NCBI RefSeq assembly: GCF_041154455.1
Contig: NZ_AP028664.1
Span: 4,899,001 to 4,963,000 of the forward strand
Origin: Variovorax sp. V213
Lineage (GTDB): Bacteria > Pseudomonadota > Gammaproteobacteria > Burkholderiales > Burkholderiaceae_C
Direction: 5' to 3'
Length of the DNA: 64,000 nt
Every line of letters begins with the position of its first letter. The stretch's first letter is position 1. Positions 23,557 through 32,415 of this stretch are shown piece after piece. The position numbers and the translations under genes were made by a program. The notes under the pieces are model-generated. The model was not told the DNA's origin, ran no database searches, and saw only the letters and a program-made list of their open reading frames with translations.

Positions 23557-25020
23557 ATGCAAAAGATTCATCACCTCATCGGCGGCAAGAGCGTTGCCGG
23601 CACCGACTGCTTCGAGACCGTCAACCCCGCCACGCAAGAGGTGCTGGCCGAAGTGGCCTCCGGCGGCGAAGCCGAAGTGAACGCAGCCGTGGCCGCCGCC
23701 AAGGAGGCCTTTCCCAAGTGGGCCGGCCTGCCCGCGACCGAACGCGCCAAGCTGGTCCGCAAGCTCGGCGACCTGATCGCAAAGCACGTGCCCGAGATCG
23801 CGCGGACCGAGACCGACGACTGCGGCCAGGTGATCGCGCAAACGGGCAAGCAGCTGATTCCGCGAGCGGCTGACAACTTCTATTACTTCGCCGAGATGTG
23901 CACGCGCGTCGACGGCCACACCTACCCCACGCCCACGCACCTGAACTACACGCTGTTCCACCCGGTGGGCGTGTGCGCGCTCATCAGCCCGTGGAACGTG
24001 CCCTTCATGACGGCCACGTGGAAGGTCGCACCTTGCCTGGCCTTCGGCAACACGGCGGTGCTGAAGATGAGCGAGCTCTCGCCGCTCACGGCTGCGCGCC
24101 TGGGCGAACTGGCGCTCGAAGCGGGCATTCCACCCGGCGTGCTGAACCTGGTGCACGGCTACGGCAAGGAAGCCGGCGAGCCGCTGGTGGCGCATCCCGA
24201 CGTGCGCGCGATTTCGTTCACCGGCTCCACTGCCACGGGCAACCGCATCGTGAAGAGCGCGGGCCTGAAGAAGTTCAGCATGGAGCTGGGCGGCAAGAGC
24301 CCGTTCGTGATCTTCGACGACGCCGACCTCGACCGGGCACTGGACGCGGCGGTGTTCATGATCTTCAGCAACAACGGCGAGCGCTGCACGGCCGGCTCGC
24401 GCATCCTGGTGCAGCAATCGATCTACGCCGACTTTGCCGCGAAGTTTGCCGAGCGCGCCAGGCGCATCGTGGTGGGCGACCCGCTCGACGAGAAGACCAT
24501 CGTCGGCCCGATGATTTCGCAGGCGCACCTGGCCAAAGTGCGCAGCTATGTCGAACTGGGCCCGAAGGAAGGCGCGACGCTCCTGTGCGGCGGCCTCGAG
24601 GTTCCGGCCAACCTGCCCGATCGCGTGAAGAGGGGCAACTACGTGGCGCCCACCGTGTTTGCCGATGTCGACAACCGCATGCGGATTGCGCAGGAAGAAA
24701 TCTTCGGCCCCGTGGCCTGCCTGATTCCGTTCAGGGACGAGGCCGATGCGATCCGACTGGCCAACGACATCCAGTATGGCCTGAGCAGCTATGTGTGGAC
24801 GGAGAACATCGGCCGCGCGCATCGCGTGGCGGCCGCGGTGGAAGCCGGCATGTGCTTCGTCAACAGCCAGAACGTGCGGGACCTGCGCCAGCCCTTCGGC
24901 GGCACCAAGGCCTCGGGCACGGGGCGCGAGGGCGGCACTTGGAGCTATGAAGTGTTTTGCGAACCGAAGAACGTTGCGGTTTCGATGGGTTCGCATCACA
25001 TTCCGCATTGGGGTGTCTGA
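23557..25020 (+). CDS. hpaE: 5-carboxymethyl-2-hydroxymuconate semialdehyde dehydrogenase
   Basis: 487-residue NAD-dependent aldehyde dehydrogenase that oxidises the ring-cleavage product of homoprotocatechuate. The catalytic Glu lies in MELGGKSPFV, the catalytic Cys in NNGERCTAGSR, and the nucleotide motif is SFTGSTATGN. Length is usual for the family. It starts 16 bases after the Bug gene and precedes the dioxygenase genes, so the assignment to HpaE is supported by the complete pathway around it. Confidence 0.93.
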   Translation: MQKIHHLIGGKSVAGTDCFETVNPATQEVLAEVASGGEAEVNAAVAAAKEAFPKWAGLPATERAKLVRKLGDLIAKHVPEIARTETDDCGQVIAQTGKQLIPRAADNFYYFAEMCTRVDGHTYPTPTHLNYTLFHPVGVCALISPWNVPFMTATWKVAPCLAFGNTAVLKMSELSPLTAARLGELALEAGIPPGVLNLVHGYGKEAGEPLVAHPDVRAISFTGSTATGNRIVKSAGLKKFSMELGGKSPFVIFDDADLDRALDAAVFMIFSNNGERCTAGSRILVQQSIYADFAAKFAERARRIVVGDPLDEKTIVGPMISQAHLAKVRSYVELGPKEGATLLCGGLEVPANLPDRVKRGNYVAPTVFADVDNRMRIAQEEIFGPVACLIPFRDEADAIRLANDIQYGLSSYVWTENIGRAHRVAAAVEAGMCFVNSQNVRDLRQPFGGTKASGTGREGGTWSYEVFCEPKNVAVSMGSHHIPHWGV

Positions 25021-25095
25021 GATGGACGCGGCACGCCGCCTTGGGTGCAAACCCGCAGCAGGCGCCCCGAACGCAGAAAACGCGAGGCCCCCGCA

Positions 25096-25431
25096 ATGAG
25101 CCTGTATGCCATGCAGAAATTCCTGTTCGCGCTCAACCGCGATGCCGAGGTGCAGCGCCGCTATGCCGAAGGGGGTGGAACGCGTGCCGCCTTGCTGGCG
25201 GTCTATGACCTCGATGACGAAGAACGCGAAGCCATCGACAAGGGCGACATCGGCAAGCTCTACGTGCTGGGCTGCAACGGCCAGCTGCTGATGCACTTCG
25301 CTCCGCTGCTGGGCATCGCGTGGGCCGACTACCTCGAAGCCATGCGCGAAGGCGTGCGCAAATACGGTCCGGTGCGCGCGGGCATCTATGCAATGACGAC
25401 AGGAACCGACGAAAGGGTGGCAGGCGTATGA
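25096..25431 (+). CDS. LigA-like small subunit of extradiol dioxygenase
   Basis: 111-residue protein matching the alpha (small) subunit of protocatechuate 4,5-dioxygenase, with YAMQKFLFALNRDAEVQRR at the start, the Asp/Glu-rich helix YDLDDEEREAIDKGDI and LYVLGCNGQLLMHFAPLLG. Its stop overlaps the start of the LigB-like gene (ATGA). The two probably form an alpha/beta ring-cleaving dioxygenase acting on homoprotocatechuate. HpaD of Escherichia coli works without such a subunit. Confidence 0.85.
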   Translation: MSLYAMQKFLFALNRDAEVQRRYAEGGGTRAALLAVYDLDDEEREAIDKGDIGKLYVLGCNGQLLMHFAPLLGIAWADYLEAMREGVRKYGPVRAGIYAMTTGTDERVAGV

Positions 25432-26255
25432 GTCTCGTATTCGCAGGCGTGTGCAGCCACGCCCCCGGCATCACCGGCCGCGCCCACCTGGCCGATCCGG
25501 CGGTGAAGGACGAATTCCACGCGCAGTTCCACCGCTTCGGCGAAGCGATGCGAGCGACGAAACCCGACGCGGTGATCGTGATCGCGGCCGAGCACTTCGC
25601 GAATTTCTTCATGAACAACATGCCGGCCTATGCGATCGGCATGGCCGACAGCTACGAAGGCCCGATCGAGGACCCGAAGTGGCTCGGCATCGAGAAGACG
25701 AAGGTGCCGGGCAACGCCGCGCTTTCGCAGCGCCTCATCCGCGAAGTGATGCAGACCGTGGACGTGGCCTACGCGGAAGAATGGAAGTTCGACCACGGCA
25801 TCATGGTGCCGCTCCACTTTCTGACGCCGAAGTTCGACACCAAGGTCATCCCCGTGAACATCAACTGCCAGGGTCCGCCGCTGACGCCGCTGCACCGCGC
25901 CTGGGCCTTCGGCGAGGCCCTGCGCCGGGCCTGCGACATGGCGCCCGAGCGCATTGCACTGGTGGGCACGGGCGGCATTTCGCACTGGCCCGCCACGCCC
26001 GATTCGGGCAAGGTCAACGCCGAGTGGGACGCCGAGTTCATGCGCCGCTGGTGCGCCAACGACCGCGAGGCGCTGCTCTCAGAGGCCGACTACAGCGACG
26101 AAGCCACCTACCGCGAAGCCGGCCAGGGCGGCTTCGAGATCCGCACCTTCCTGAGCGTGGCCGCGGCCGCGGGCGGCAAGGGCGAGATCCTGCACATGAA
26201 GGCCATTCCGATCTTCGCGGTGACCTGCACCGCGGCGACGATGTCGGTCGAATGA
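25428..26255 (+). CDS. hpaD: Extradiol ring-cleavage dioxygenase, LigB-type (homoprotocatechuate 2,3-dioxygenase)
   Basis: 275-residue catalytic subunit of a class III extradiol dioxygenase. Metal-ligand regions are visible at GVCSHAPGITG (His) and IAAEHFANFF (His), with the catalytic His in KFDHGIMVPLHFL. It opens homoprotocatechuate to 5-carboxymethyl-2-hydroxymuconate semialdehyde, the substrate of HpaE just upstream. A four-base overlap links it to the LigA-like gene. The exact substrate is inferred from the operon; protocatechuate-type enzymes are also close in sequence class. Confidence 0.88.
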   Translation: MSLVFAGVCSHAPGITGRAHLADPAVKDEFHAQFHRFGEAMRATKPDAVIVIAAEHFANFFMNNMPAYAIGMADSYEGPIEDPKWLGIEKTKVPGNAALSQRLIREVMQTVDVAYAEEWKFDHGIMVPLHFLTPKFDTKVIPVNINCQGPPLTPLHRAWAFGEALRRACDMAPERIALVGTGGISHWPATPDSGKVNAEWDAEFMRRWCANDREALLSEADYSDEATYREAGQGGFEIRTFLSVAAAAGGKGEILHMKAIPIFAVTCTAATMSVE

Positions 26256-26268
26256 AAGGAGCAACGGC

Positions 26269-26676
26269 ATGCCTCACCTCGTGATTCTCTACACGCCCAA
26301 CATCGAGGCCGAGACCGACATGTCGGCCCTCTGCCGCACGCTGGCCGACACCATGCTGGAGCAGCGCGACGAGGCCGACAAGCCGGTGTTCCCCATCGGC
26401 GGCACGCGCGTGCTGGCCTACCCGGCCGCGCACTATGCGGTGGCCGACGGCAAGGCCGACTATGCTTTCGTCTACCTCAACATCCGCATGGCCGCGGGGC
26501 GCTCGGAGGCCGTGAAGAAAAAGGCCGGCGACAACCTGCTGGCCGAAGTGCGCGCGCATTTCGAACCGGTCTTCTCCAAGCGCCACATCGGCATCACGCT
26601 GCAGATCGACGAAAGCCCGGGCCAGGTGTACGACGGCAAGCACAGCAACCTGCATCCCCTCTTCAACAAGCCGTAA
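26269..26676 (+). CDS. hpaF: 5-carboxymethyl-2-hydroxymuconate isomerase
   Basis: 135-residue tautomerase-superfamily enzyme. The conserved Pro directly after the start Met (MPHLVILYT) is the catalytic base of the family. The stretch KPVFPIGGTRVLAYPA and the C-terminus KRHIGITLQIDE agree with CHMI. It lies between the dioxygenase and the hydratase in pathway order and has a strong GGAG site. Confidence 0.92.
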   Translation: MPHLVILYTPNIEAETDMSALCRTLADTMLEQRDEADKPVFPIGGTRVLAYPAAHYAVADGKADYAFVYLNIRMAAGRSEAVKKKAGDNLLAEVRAHFEPVFSKRHIGITLQIDESPGQVYDGKHSNLHPLFNKP

Positions 26677-26680
26677 CACC

Positions 26681-27484
26681 ATGCTCACCGCCGACACCAT
26701 TGCCAGGCTCGCGGCCGAGCTGCACGAAAGCGAGAAGTCGCGCGTGCAGGTCGAGCACTTCTCCAAGCGCTTTCCCGAGATGACGGTGGAAGACGGTTAC
26801 GCCATCTCGCGCGAATGGGTCAAGGCCAAGATCGCCGAGGGCCGCACCGTGAAGGGCCACAAGATCGGCCTCACCTCGCGCGCCATGCAGCTGTCCAGCC
26901 AGATCACCGAGCCCGACTACGGCACCTTGTTCGACGACATGTTCTTCGAGCAGGGCAGCGACATACCGTTCAAGCGCTTCATCGCACCGCGCATCGAGGT
27001 GGAGCTGGCCTTCATTCTCGGCAAGAAGCTGCAGGGCCCGAACGTGACGATCTTCGACGTGCTGGCCGCCACCGACTACGTGGTGCCCGCCATCGAGATC
27101 ATCGATGCGCGCATCGAACAGTTCGACCGCCACACCAATGCGCCGCGCAAGGTGTTCGACACCATCGCCGACAACGCGGCCAATGCCGGCATCGTGATGG
27201 GCGGCCGGCCGGTGAAGCCCGACGCGGTCGACCTGCGCTGGGTGAGCGCCCTGCTCTACAAGAACGGCGTGATCGAGGAATCGGGCGTGGCCGCGGCCGT
27301 GCTCAACCACCCGGCCACCGGCGTGGCCTGGCTCGCGAACAAGCTCGCGCCGTGGGACGAACACCTCGAAGCCGGCGAGGTGGTGCTCGGCGGCTCGTTC
27401 ACCCGGCCCACCACCGCCGTGCCCGGCGACACCTTCCATGCCGACTACGGCCCGCTAGGCAGCATTGCCTTCCGTTTTGTCTGA
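26681..27484 (+). CDS. hpaH: 2-oxo-hept-3-ene-1,7-dioate hydratase
   Basis: 267-residue hydratase of the fumarylacetoacetase superfamily. Visible are SQITEPDYGTLFDDMF, the metal-site RIEVELAFILGK (Glu-x-Glu) and PAIEIIDARI. It adds water to the dienol product before aldol cleavage by HpaI. The start is four bases after the hpaF stop. Confidence 0.93.
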   Translation: MLTADTIARLAAELHESEKSRVQVEHFSKRFPEMTVEDGYAISREWVKAKIAEGRTVKGHKIGLTSRAMQLSSQITEPDYGTLFDDMFFEQGSDIPFKRFIAPRIEVELAFILGKKLQGPNVTIFDVLAATDYVVPAIEIIDARIEQFDRHTNAPRKVFDTIADNAANAGIVMGGRPVKPDAVDLRWVSALLYKNGVIEESGVAAAVLNHPATGVAWLANKLAPWDEHLEAGEVVLGGSFTRPTTAVPGDTFHADYGPLGSIAFRFV

Positions 27485-27494
27485 AAGACGCTCC

Positions 27495-28316
27495 ATGCAC
27501 ACACCTCTCAACACCTTCAAGCAGGCCATGCAGGCCGGCGAGCAGAAGATCGGCCTCTGGGTCGGCCTGGCCGACGGCTACGTGGCCGAGATTCTTGCCG
27601 GCACCGGCTACGACTGGCTGCTGATCGACGGCGAGCACGCGCCGAATGATGTGCGCTCGGTGCTCGCGCAGCTGCAGGGCATCTCCAGCGCATGGTCGGC
27701 ACAGCCCGAGGCCGAGCGCTCGCACCCCGTGGTGCGGGTCCCCGTGGGCGACACCACGCTGCAGAAGCAATACCTGGACATCGGCGCGCAAACCATCCTG
27801 GTGCCGATGGTCGACACCGCCGATCAGGCGGCGCGCATGGTCCAGGGCATGCGCTACCCGCCCGAAGGCATCCGCGGCATGGGCAGCGCCTTGGCACGCG
27901 CCTCGCGCTGGCAGGCCTATCCGGGCTACCTGCACGAAGCCAACGCACAGACCTGCCTGCTGGTGCAGGCCGAGACCGTGGAAGCGATGAAGAACCTCGA
28001 TGCCATCGCCGCCACGCCGGGCGTGGACGGCGTGTTCATCGGGCCCGCCGACCTGTCGGCGTCGATGGGCTTCGTGGGCCAGCCGAACCACCCCGAGGTG
28101 CAGGCCGTGATCGCCGATGCCATTGCACGCATCCGCAAGGCCGGCAAGGCACCGGGCATTCTCTCGACCACCGAGGAGCAGGCGCGCAAATGGCTCGCGG
28201 CGGGCGCGCAGTTCGTGGCCGTGGGCGTGGACACCGTCCTGCTCACGGCGGCAGCCAAGCAGCTGCTGGCCAAGTACAAAGGCGCGGCGGGCGCTGCCTC
28301 CCCCAGCGGCTATTGA
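27495..28316 (+). CDS. hpaI: 4-hydroxy-2-oxo-heptane-1,7-dioate aldolase
   Basis: 273-residue metal-dependent class II aldolase of the HpcH/HpaI family that yields pyruvate and succinate semialdehyde. The motifs are WLLIDGEHAPNDVR, VPMVDTADQAARMV, LVQAETVEAM (metal Glu) and GVFIGPADLSASMG (metal Asp). I start at the ATG at 27495, where homology begins; a longer in-frame ATG at 27465 would overlap hpaH. It closes the recognisable hpa pathway; hpaBC hydroxylase and a dedicated permease are absent. Confidence 0.94.
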   Translation: MHTPLNTFKQAMQAGEQKIGLWVGLADGYVAEILAGTGYDWLLIDGEHAPNDVRSVLAQLQGISSAWSAQPEAERSHPVVRVPVGDTTLQKQYLDIGAQTILVPMVDTADQAARMVQGMRYPPEGIRGMGSALARASRWQAYPGYLHEANAQTCLLVQAETVEAMKNLDAIAATPGVDGVFIGPADLSASMGFVGQPNHPEVQAVIADAIARIRKAGKAPGILSTTEEQARKWLAAGAQFVAVGVDTVLLTAAAKQLLAKYKGAAGAASPSGY

Positions 28317-28341
28317 CTCGTTTGAAACCGGAGCACCCCTG

Positions 28342-28818
28342 ATGCAACGCATGACCTTGGCGGCCGTGGCCGCGACAGCCACCCTGTTCCTCGCCGCCTG
28401 TGCGCCAATGGGCGGCGGCAAATCGCAAGAAGCCGCCGCCGCCCGGCAGGAAGCCAACCGCCAGACCGTGCTCGCCTTCTACGAAAAGGGCCTGAACCAG
28501 AAGGACGCCGACGCGGCCCTGCAGTACGTGGGCAACCGCTATGTGCAGCACAACCCCACGGCGGCCGACGGCCCCGAGGGCTTCCGCAAGTTCATCGCGT
28601 TCCTGCGCGAGAAGTTTCCGAACTCGCGCAGCGTCATCAAGCGCAGTTTTGTCGACGGCGACTATGTGATCCTGCACGTCAACTCGGTGCGCGAACCGGG
28701 CACGCGCGGCAGCGCCATCGTCGACATCTTCAGGCTGGAGAACGGGAAGATCGTCGAGCACTGGGACGTGGTGCAGCCGGTGCCTGAAACGGCCGCGAAC
28801 AGCAACACGATGTTCTGA
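28342..28818 (+). CDS. SnoaL/NTF2-like lipoprotein
   Basis: 158-residue predicted lipoprotein. The lipobox LAAC ends a short signal peptide (Cys20). The rest has an NTF2/SnoaL-like pattern: VLAFYEKGLNQKDADAALQYV, YVQHNPTAADGPEGFRKF and the C-terminal IVDIFRLENGKIVEHWDVVQ. Family members include polyketide cyclases and small isomerase-like proteins; no reaction can be assigned. It starts 26 bases after hpaI and 13 bases before the dehydratase gene, so it could belong to either operon. Confidence 0.82.
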   Translation: MQRMTLAAVAATATLFLAACAPMGGGKSQEAAAARQEANRQTVLAFYEKGLNQKDADAALQYVGNRYVQHNPTAADGPEGFRKFIAFLREKFPNSRSVIKRSFVDGDYVILHVNSVREPGTRGSAIVDIFRLENGKIVEHWDVVQPVPETAANSNTMF

Positions 28819-28830
28819 TTCCGCCCGCCG

Positions 28831-30567
28831 ATGACCACCCCCACCGATCCGAACAGCAAGCGCTTCCGCTCGGCCACCATCCGCGAGGGCACGATCCGCG
28901 CGACCACGCGCAGCTTTCTGCATGCGCTGGGCCAGGACGACGAGGACATCGCGCGGCCGCACATCGGCGTGTTCCACACCGGCGGCGAAATGAGCCCCTG
29001 CAACCTCAACCTGCGCGAGCAGGCGCAGCACGCCAAGACCGGCATCTACGCCGGCGGCGGCACGCCGCACGAATGCCCGGTGGTGTCGGTGAGCGACGGG
29101 CTCACCATGGCGCATTCGGGCATGCGCTTCTCGCTGATCTCGCGCGAGCTGATCGCCGACAGCGTCGAGGCCTCGACGCGCGGCCACCAGTGGGACGGCA
29201 TCTTCGCCATCGGCGCCTGCGACAAGAACCTGCCGGGTTTGATGATGGGCATGGTGCGCTGCAACGTGCCGAGCGTGTTCGTGCATGGCGGCTCGGCGCT
29301 GCCGGGGCAGATGCCCGGCCCCGACGGGCGCGATCTCAATGTGGTCGACACCTACGAGACCATCGGCAAGGTGCTGGCCGGCACCGCCACCCACGACGAA
29401 CTCGACGCCATGAGCCGCGCCTGCCTGCCCACCGCGGGTGCCTGCGCGGGCCAGTTCACGGCCAACACCATGGGCATGGTGTCCGAGGCGCTGGGCCTCG
29501 CGCCCATTGGCTCGAGCATGGTGCCGGCGGTATTCAGCGAGCGAGCGCCGCTGATGCGCCGCGCCGCGAAAACCCTCATGAAGGCGGTGATGGGCGACAG
29601 TCCGTTGCCGCGCGACATCGTCACGCGCAAGGCGCTCGAAAACGCATGCGCCGTGGTGTCGGCCACGGGCGGTTCGACCAACGCCGCGCTGCACCTGCCG
29701 GCCATCGCGCACGAAGCGGGCATCAGGTTCCACCTCGACGACGTGGCCGAGATCTTCGCGCGCACGCCGCTCATCGCCGACCTGCGGCCGGGCGGGCAGT
29801 ACCTGGCGCGCGACGTGTTCTACATCGGCGGCGCGGGCGTCATTCTTCGCACGCTGATGGAGCAAGGCTTCCTGCACGGCGACGCGCTCACCTTCACCGG
29901 CCGCACGATGGCCGAGGAGCTGGCCGATGCCGCCGAGCCCGACGGCCGCGTGGTGCGCGCGGCCGGCAACCCGATATCGCGCGACGGCGGGCTGGCGGTG
30001 CTCAAGGGCAACCTCTGCCCCGACGGCGCGCTGCTCAAGACCGCGGGCCTCCAGACGCTGGTGCACCGCGGTCCGGCGCGCGTCTTCGAGTCCGAGGAAG
30101 AAGCCCAGGCCGCCGTGCAGAACCGCCGCTACGAACCCGGCGACGTGATCGTGATCCGCAACGAAGGCCCGCGCGGCAGTCCCGGCATGCGCGAGATGCT
30201 GGGCATCACCGCACTGCTCTACGGCCAGGGCATGGGCGACAAGGTGGCGCTACTGACCGACGGGCGCTTCTCGGGCGCCACGCGCGGCCTGTGCATCGGC
30301 TACGCGGGGCCCGAAGCAGCCGACGGCGGGCCGATTGCGGCGCTGCAGGGCGGCGACATCGTGGCCATCGACGCGCGGGCCGAGGCGCGCAGCATCTCGG
30401 TCGAACTGACGGCGGAGGAAATCGCACTCCGGCTCTCCGAACGTCAGGTAAACGCGGGGGTGGCGCACCGTGGGTTGCTGGAAAAATACGCCCTCACCGT
30501 GCGCCCCGCCTACCTGGGCGCAGTGACCCATTCGGGCGCAGTCACCTGGCTGCGCGACGAGTCGTAA
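28831..30567 (+). CDS. IlvD/Edd family dehydratase
   Basis: 578-residue iron-sulfur dehydratase of the dihydroxy-acid / sugar-acid dehydratase family. Cluster and active-site regions include EMSPCNLNL, AIGACDKNLPGLMMG, PTAGACAGQFTANTM and DGRFSGATRGLCIGY. Family members remove water from 2,3-dihydroxy acids to give 2-oxo acids. The operon around it (Bug protein, class II aldolase, ketopantoate-reductase-like enzyme) is catabolic, so a sugar acid or branched dihydroxy acid is a likelier substrate than the valine-pathway intermediate, but IlvD activity cannot be excluded. Confidence 0.88.
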   Translation: MTTPTDPNSKRFRSATIREGTIRATTRSFLHALGQDDEDIARPHIGVFHTGGEMSPCNLNLREQAQHAKTGIYAGGGTPHECPVVSVSDGLTMAHSGMRFSLISRELIADSVEASTRGHQWDGIFAIGACDKNLPGLMMGMVRCNVPSVFVHGGSALPGQMPGPDGRDLNVVDTYETIGKVLAGTATHDELDAMSRACLPTAGACAGQFTANTMGMVSEALGLAPIGSSMVPAVFSERAPLMRRAAKTLMKAVMGDSPLPRDIVTRKALENACAVVSATGGSTNAALHLPAIAHEAGIRFHLDDVAEIFARTPLIADLRPGGQYLARDVFYIGGAGVILRTLMEQGFLHGDALTFTGRTMAEELADAAEPDGRVVRAAGNPISRDGGLAVLKGNLCPDGALLKTAGLQTLVHRGPARVFESEEEAQAAVQNRRYEPGDVIVIRNEGPRGSPGMREMLGITALLYGQGMGDKVALLTDGRFSGATRGLCIGYAGPEAADGGPIAALQGGDIVAIDARAEARSISVELTAEEIALRLSERQVNAGVAHRGLLEKYALTVRPAYLGAVTHSGAVTWLRDES

Positions 30568-30599
30568 CCCGCAATCACCAACACCCGGAGACAAGAACC

Positions 30600-31589
30600 A
30601 TGACCTTCACCCGCCGCCAGATGCTGCAGACCACCGGCGCCTCGGCGCTGCTCGCGAGCCTGGGCCAGCACGCCTTCGCGCAAGCCAGCATCGAAACCGC
30701 CACCATCGTCACCGGCTTTGCGGCCGGCGGCACCTCGGACACCACCTGCCGCCGCATCGCGCAGAAGCTCAGCCCCGAGTACGCCAAGGCGGCCGTGGTG
30801 GAAAACCGCACCGGCGCGGGCGGGCAGATCGCCGTGAGCTACGTGAAGGGCCGGCCGGCCGACGGCACCACCATCCTGCAGACGCCGACCTCGATCCTCA
30901 CGATCTACCCGCACATCTACAAGAAGCTGCCGTACGACCCGATGGTCGATCTCACGCCGGTCAGCATCGCCTGCATCTTCGACTTCGGCTTTGCGGTCGG
31001 GCCCGCGGTGCCGGCCAGCGTGAAGACCGTGCCCGAGTTCCTCGCCTGGGCCAAGGCCAACCCTGCCGGTGCCAACTTCGGTTCGCCCGCGGCGGGCTCC
31101 ACGCCGCACTTCATCGGCGCGCTGCTGGGCAAGAAGGGCGGCGCCGAACTCAAGCACGCGGCCTACCGCGGCACGCAGCCGGCCATGCTCGACCTGCTGG
31201 GCGGCAACATCTCGGCCGTGTCGGGCCCCATCGGCGACATCACGCAGCACCTGGCCTCGGGCAAGGTGCGCATCCTGGGGGTTTCGGGTTCCAAGCGCAG
31301 CCGCTTCGCGCCCGACGTGCCGACCTTCGGCGAGCAGGGCATCAACGACATGGCGCACAGCGAATGGTTCGCCTTCTTCCTGCCCGCCAAGGCCTCGCCG
31401 GACCTGGTGTCGCGGCTGAACACTTCCATGAAGACCGCGCTGGCGCAGAAGGACGTGATCGACGGGCTCGGCACCTTCGGGTTGGAAGCCATGTCTTCCA
31501 CGCCCGGCGAGTTGACCGACCTGCTGAAGAAAGACACCGCCAAGTGGGCGCCGATCGTCAAGGAAGTCGGCTTCACCGCAGAGGGTTAA
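30600..31589 (+). CDS. Bug/TctC family binding protein, Tat-type signal
   Basis: 329-residue periplasmic binding protein of the Bug family. The leader has TRRQMLQTTGASALLASLG, twin-arginine-like, ending in AFAQA. The mature part shows ATIVTGFAAGGTSDTTCRRI, VVENRTGAGGQIAVSYV and YRGTQPAMLDLLGGNI. It sits between the dehydratase and the aldolase and probably brings in the substrate of that pathway. No membrane subunits are encoded nearby. Confidence 0.9.
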   Translation: MTFTRRQMLQTTGASALLASLGQHAFAQASIETATIVTGFAAGGTSDTTCRRIAQKLSPEYAKAAVVENRTGAGGQIAVSYVKGRPADGTTILQTPTSILTIYPHIYKKLPYDPMVDLTPVSIACIFDFGFAVGPAVPASVKTVPEFLAWAKANPAGANFGSPAAGSTPHFIGALLGKKGGAELKHAAYRGTQPAMLDLLGGNISAVSGPIGDITQHLASGKVRILGVSGSKRSRFAPDVPTFGEQGINDMAHSEWFAFFLPAKASPDLVSRLNTSMKTALAQKDVIDGLGTFGLEAMSSTPGELTDLLKKDTAKWAPIVKEVGFTAEG

Positions 31590-31607
31590 CCGTATGAAGG
31601 AACTGCA

Positions 31608-32402
31608 ATGAACACACTCGCGACTCCCGTGCCGCCATCGGCGCTGGTCCATCCCTCGATCCATCCGGACGAACGCGCCGCGCGCGAGCAGCTTGCGGCC
31701 TGCTACCGCGTGTTCGCGATGCTGGGCTGGACCGAGATGATCTACAACCACATCACGCTGCGGCTGCCGGACAGCGTGACGGGTGGAGAGAAGCAGTTCC
31801 TCATCAACCCCTTCGGGCTGCACTACAGCGAGGTCACGGCCAGCAACCTGGTGAAGATCGACCTGCAGGGCAAGGTGCTCGACGGTTCGACCCATCCGGT
31901 GAACCCGGCCGGCTTCACGGTGCATGCGGCCATCCACGACGGCTTGCCGGGTGCGCATTGCGTGATGCACACGCACACCACGGCCGGCGTGGCCGTGGCC
32001 TGCCTGCAGGGCGGCCTGCAGCAGACCAATTTCTACACCGCGCAGCTGCACGGCATGGTGGCGTACCACGATTTCGAGGGCATCACCATCCATGCCGACG
32101 AAGGCCCGCGCCTGCTCAGGAGCATCGGCAACCGCAACGCCGTGATCCTGCGCAACCACGGCCTCCTGGCCTGGGGGCAAACGCTGCCCCAGACCTTCGC
32201 GATTCTGTGGACGCTGCAGCGCGCCTGCGAGATCCAGATGGCGACCTTCTCCATGGGCGCGGCCATTCCGGTGAGCGAGGAAATCGCCCAGCGCTGCACG
32301 CGCGATGCGCTGCAGTTCAGCCCCGAGCATGGCGCGGGCCAGGACGTATTCGATGCACTGGTCCGACAGGTGGACCGCATCGATCCGAGCTACAGAAACT
32401 GA
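31608..32402 (+). CDS. Class II aldolase/adducin family protein
   Basis: 264-residue protein of the class II (zinc) aldolase fold. Zinc-ligand histidines are visible in VMHTHTTAGVAVA, and the further conserved His in AVILRNHGLLAWG. The central IYNHITLRLPD and LINPFGLHYSEVTASNLVKIDLQG are typical of the family. Such enzymes cleave or isomerise phosphorylated or free sugar acids. It sits 18 bases after the Bug gene and 13 before the reductase. Confidence 0.88.
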   Translation: MNTLATPVPPSALVHPSIHPDERAAREQLAACYRVFAMLGWTEMIYNHITLRLPDSVTGGEKQFLINPFGLHYSEVTASNLVKIDLQGKVLDGSTHPVNPAGFTVHAAIHDGLPGAHCVMHTHTTAGVAVACLQGGLQQTNFYTAQLHGMVAYHDFEGITIHADEGPRLLRSIGNRNAVILRNHGLLAWGQTLPQTFAILWTLQRACEIQMATFSMGAAIPVSEEIAQRCTRDALQFSPEHGAGQDVFDALVRQVDRIDPSYRN

Positions 32403-32415
32403 GGCTGCCTCTTTC

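Noticed and set aside
28831..30567. Calling this gene ilvD of valine/isoleucine synthesis
   Set aside because: The family fits, but the operon is catabolic, so a biosynthetic name would overstate the evidence.
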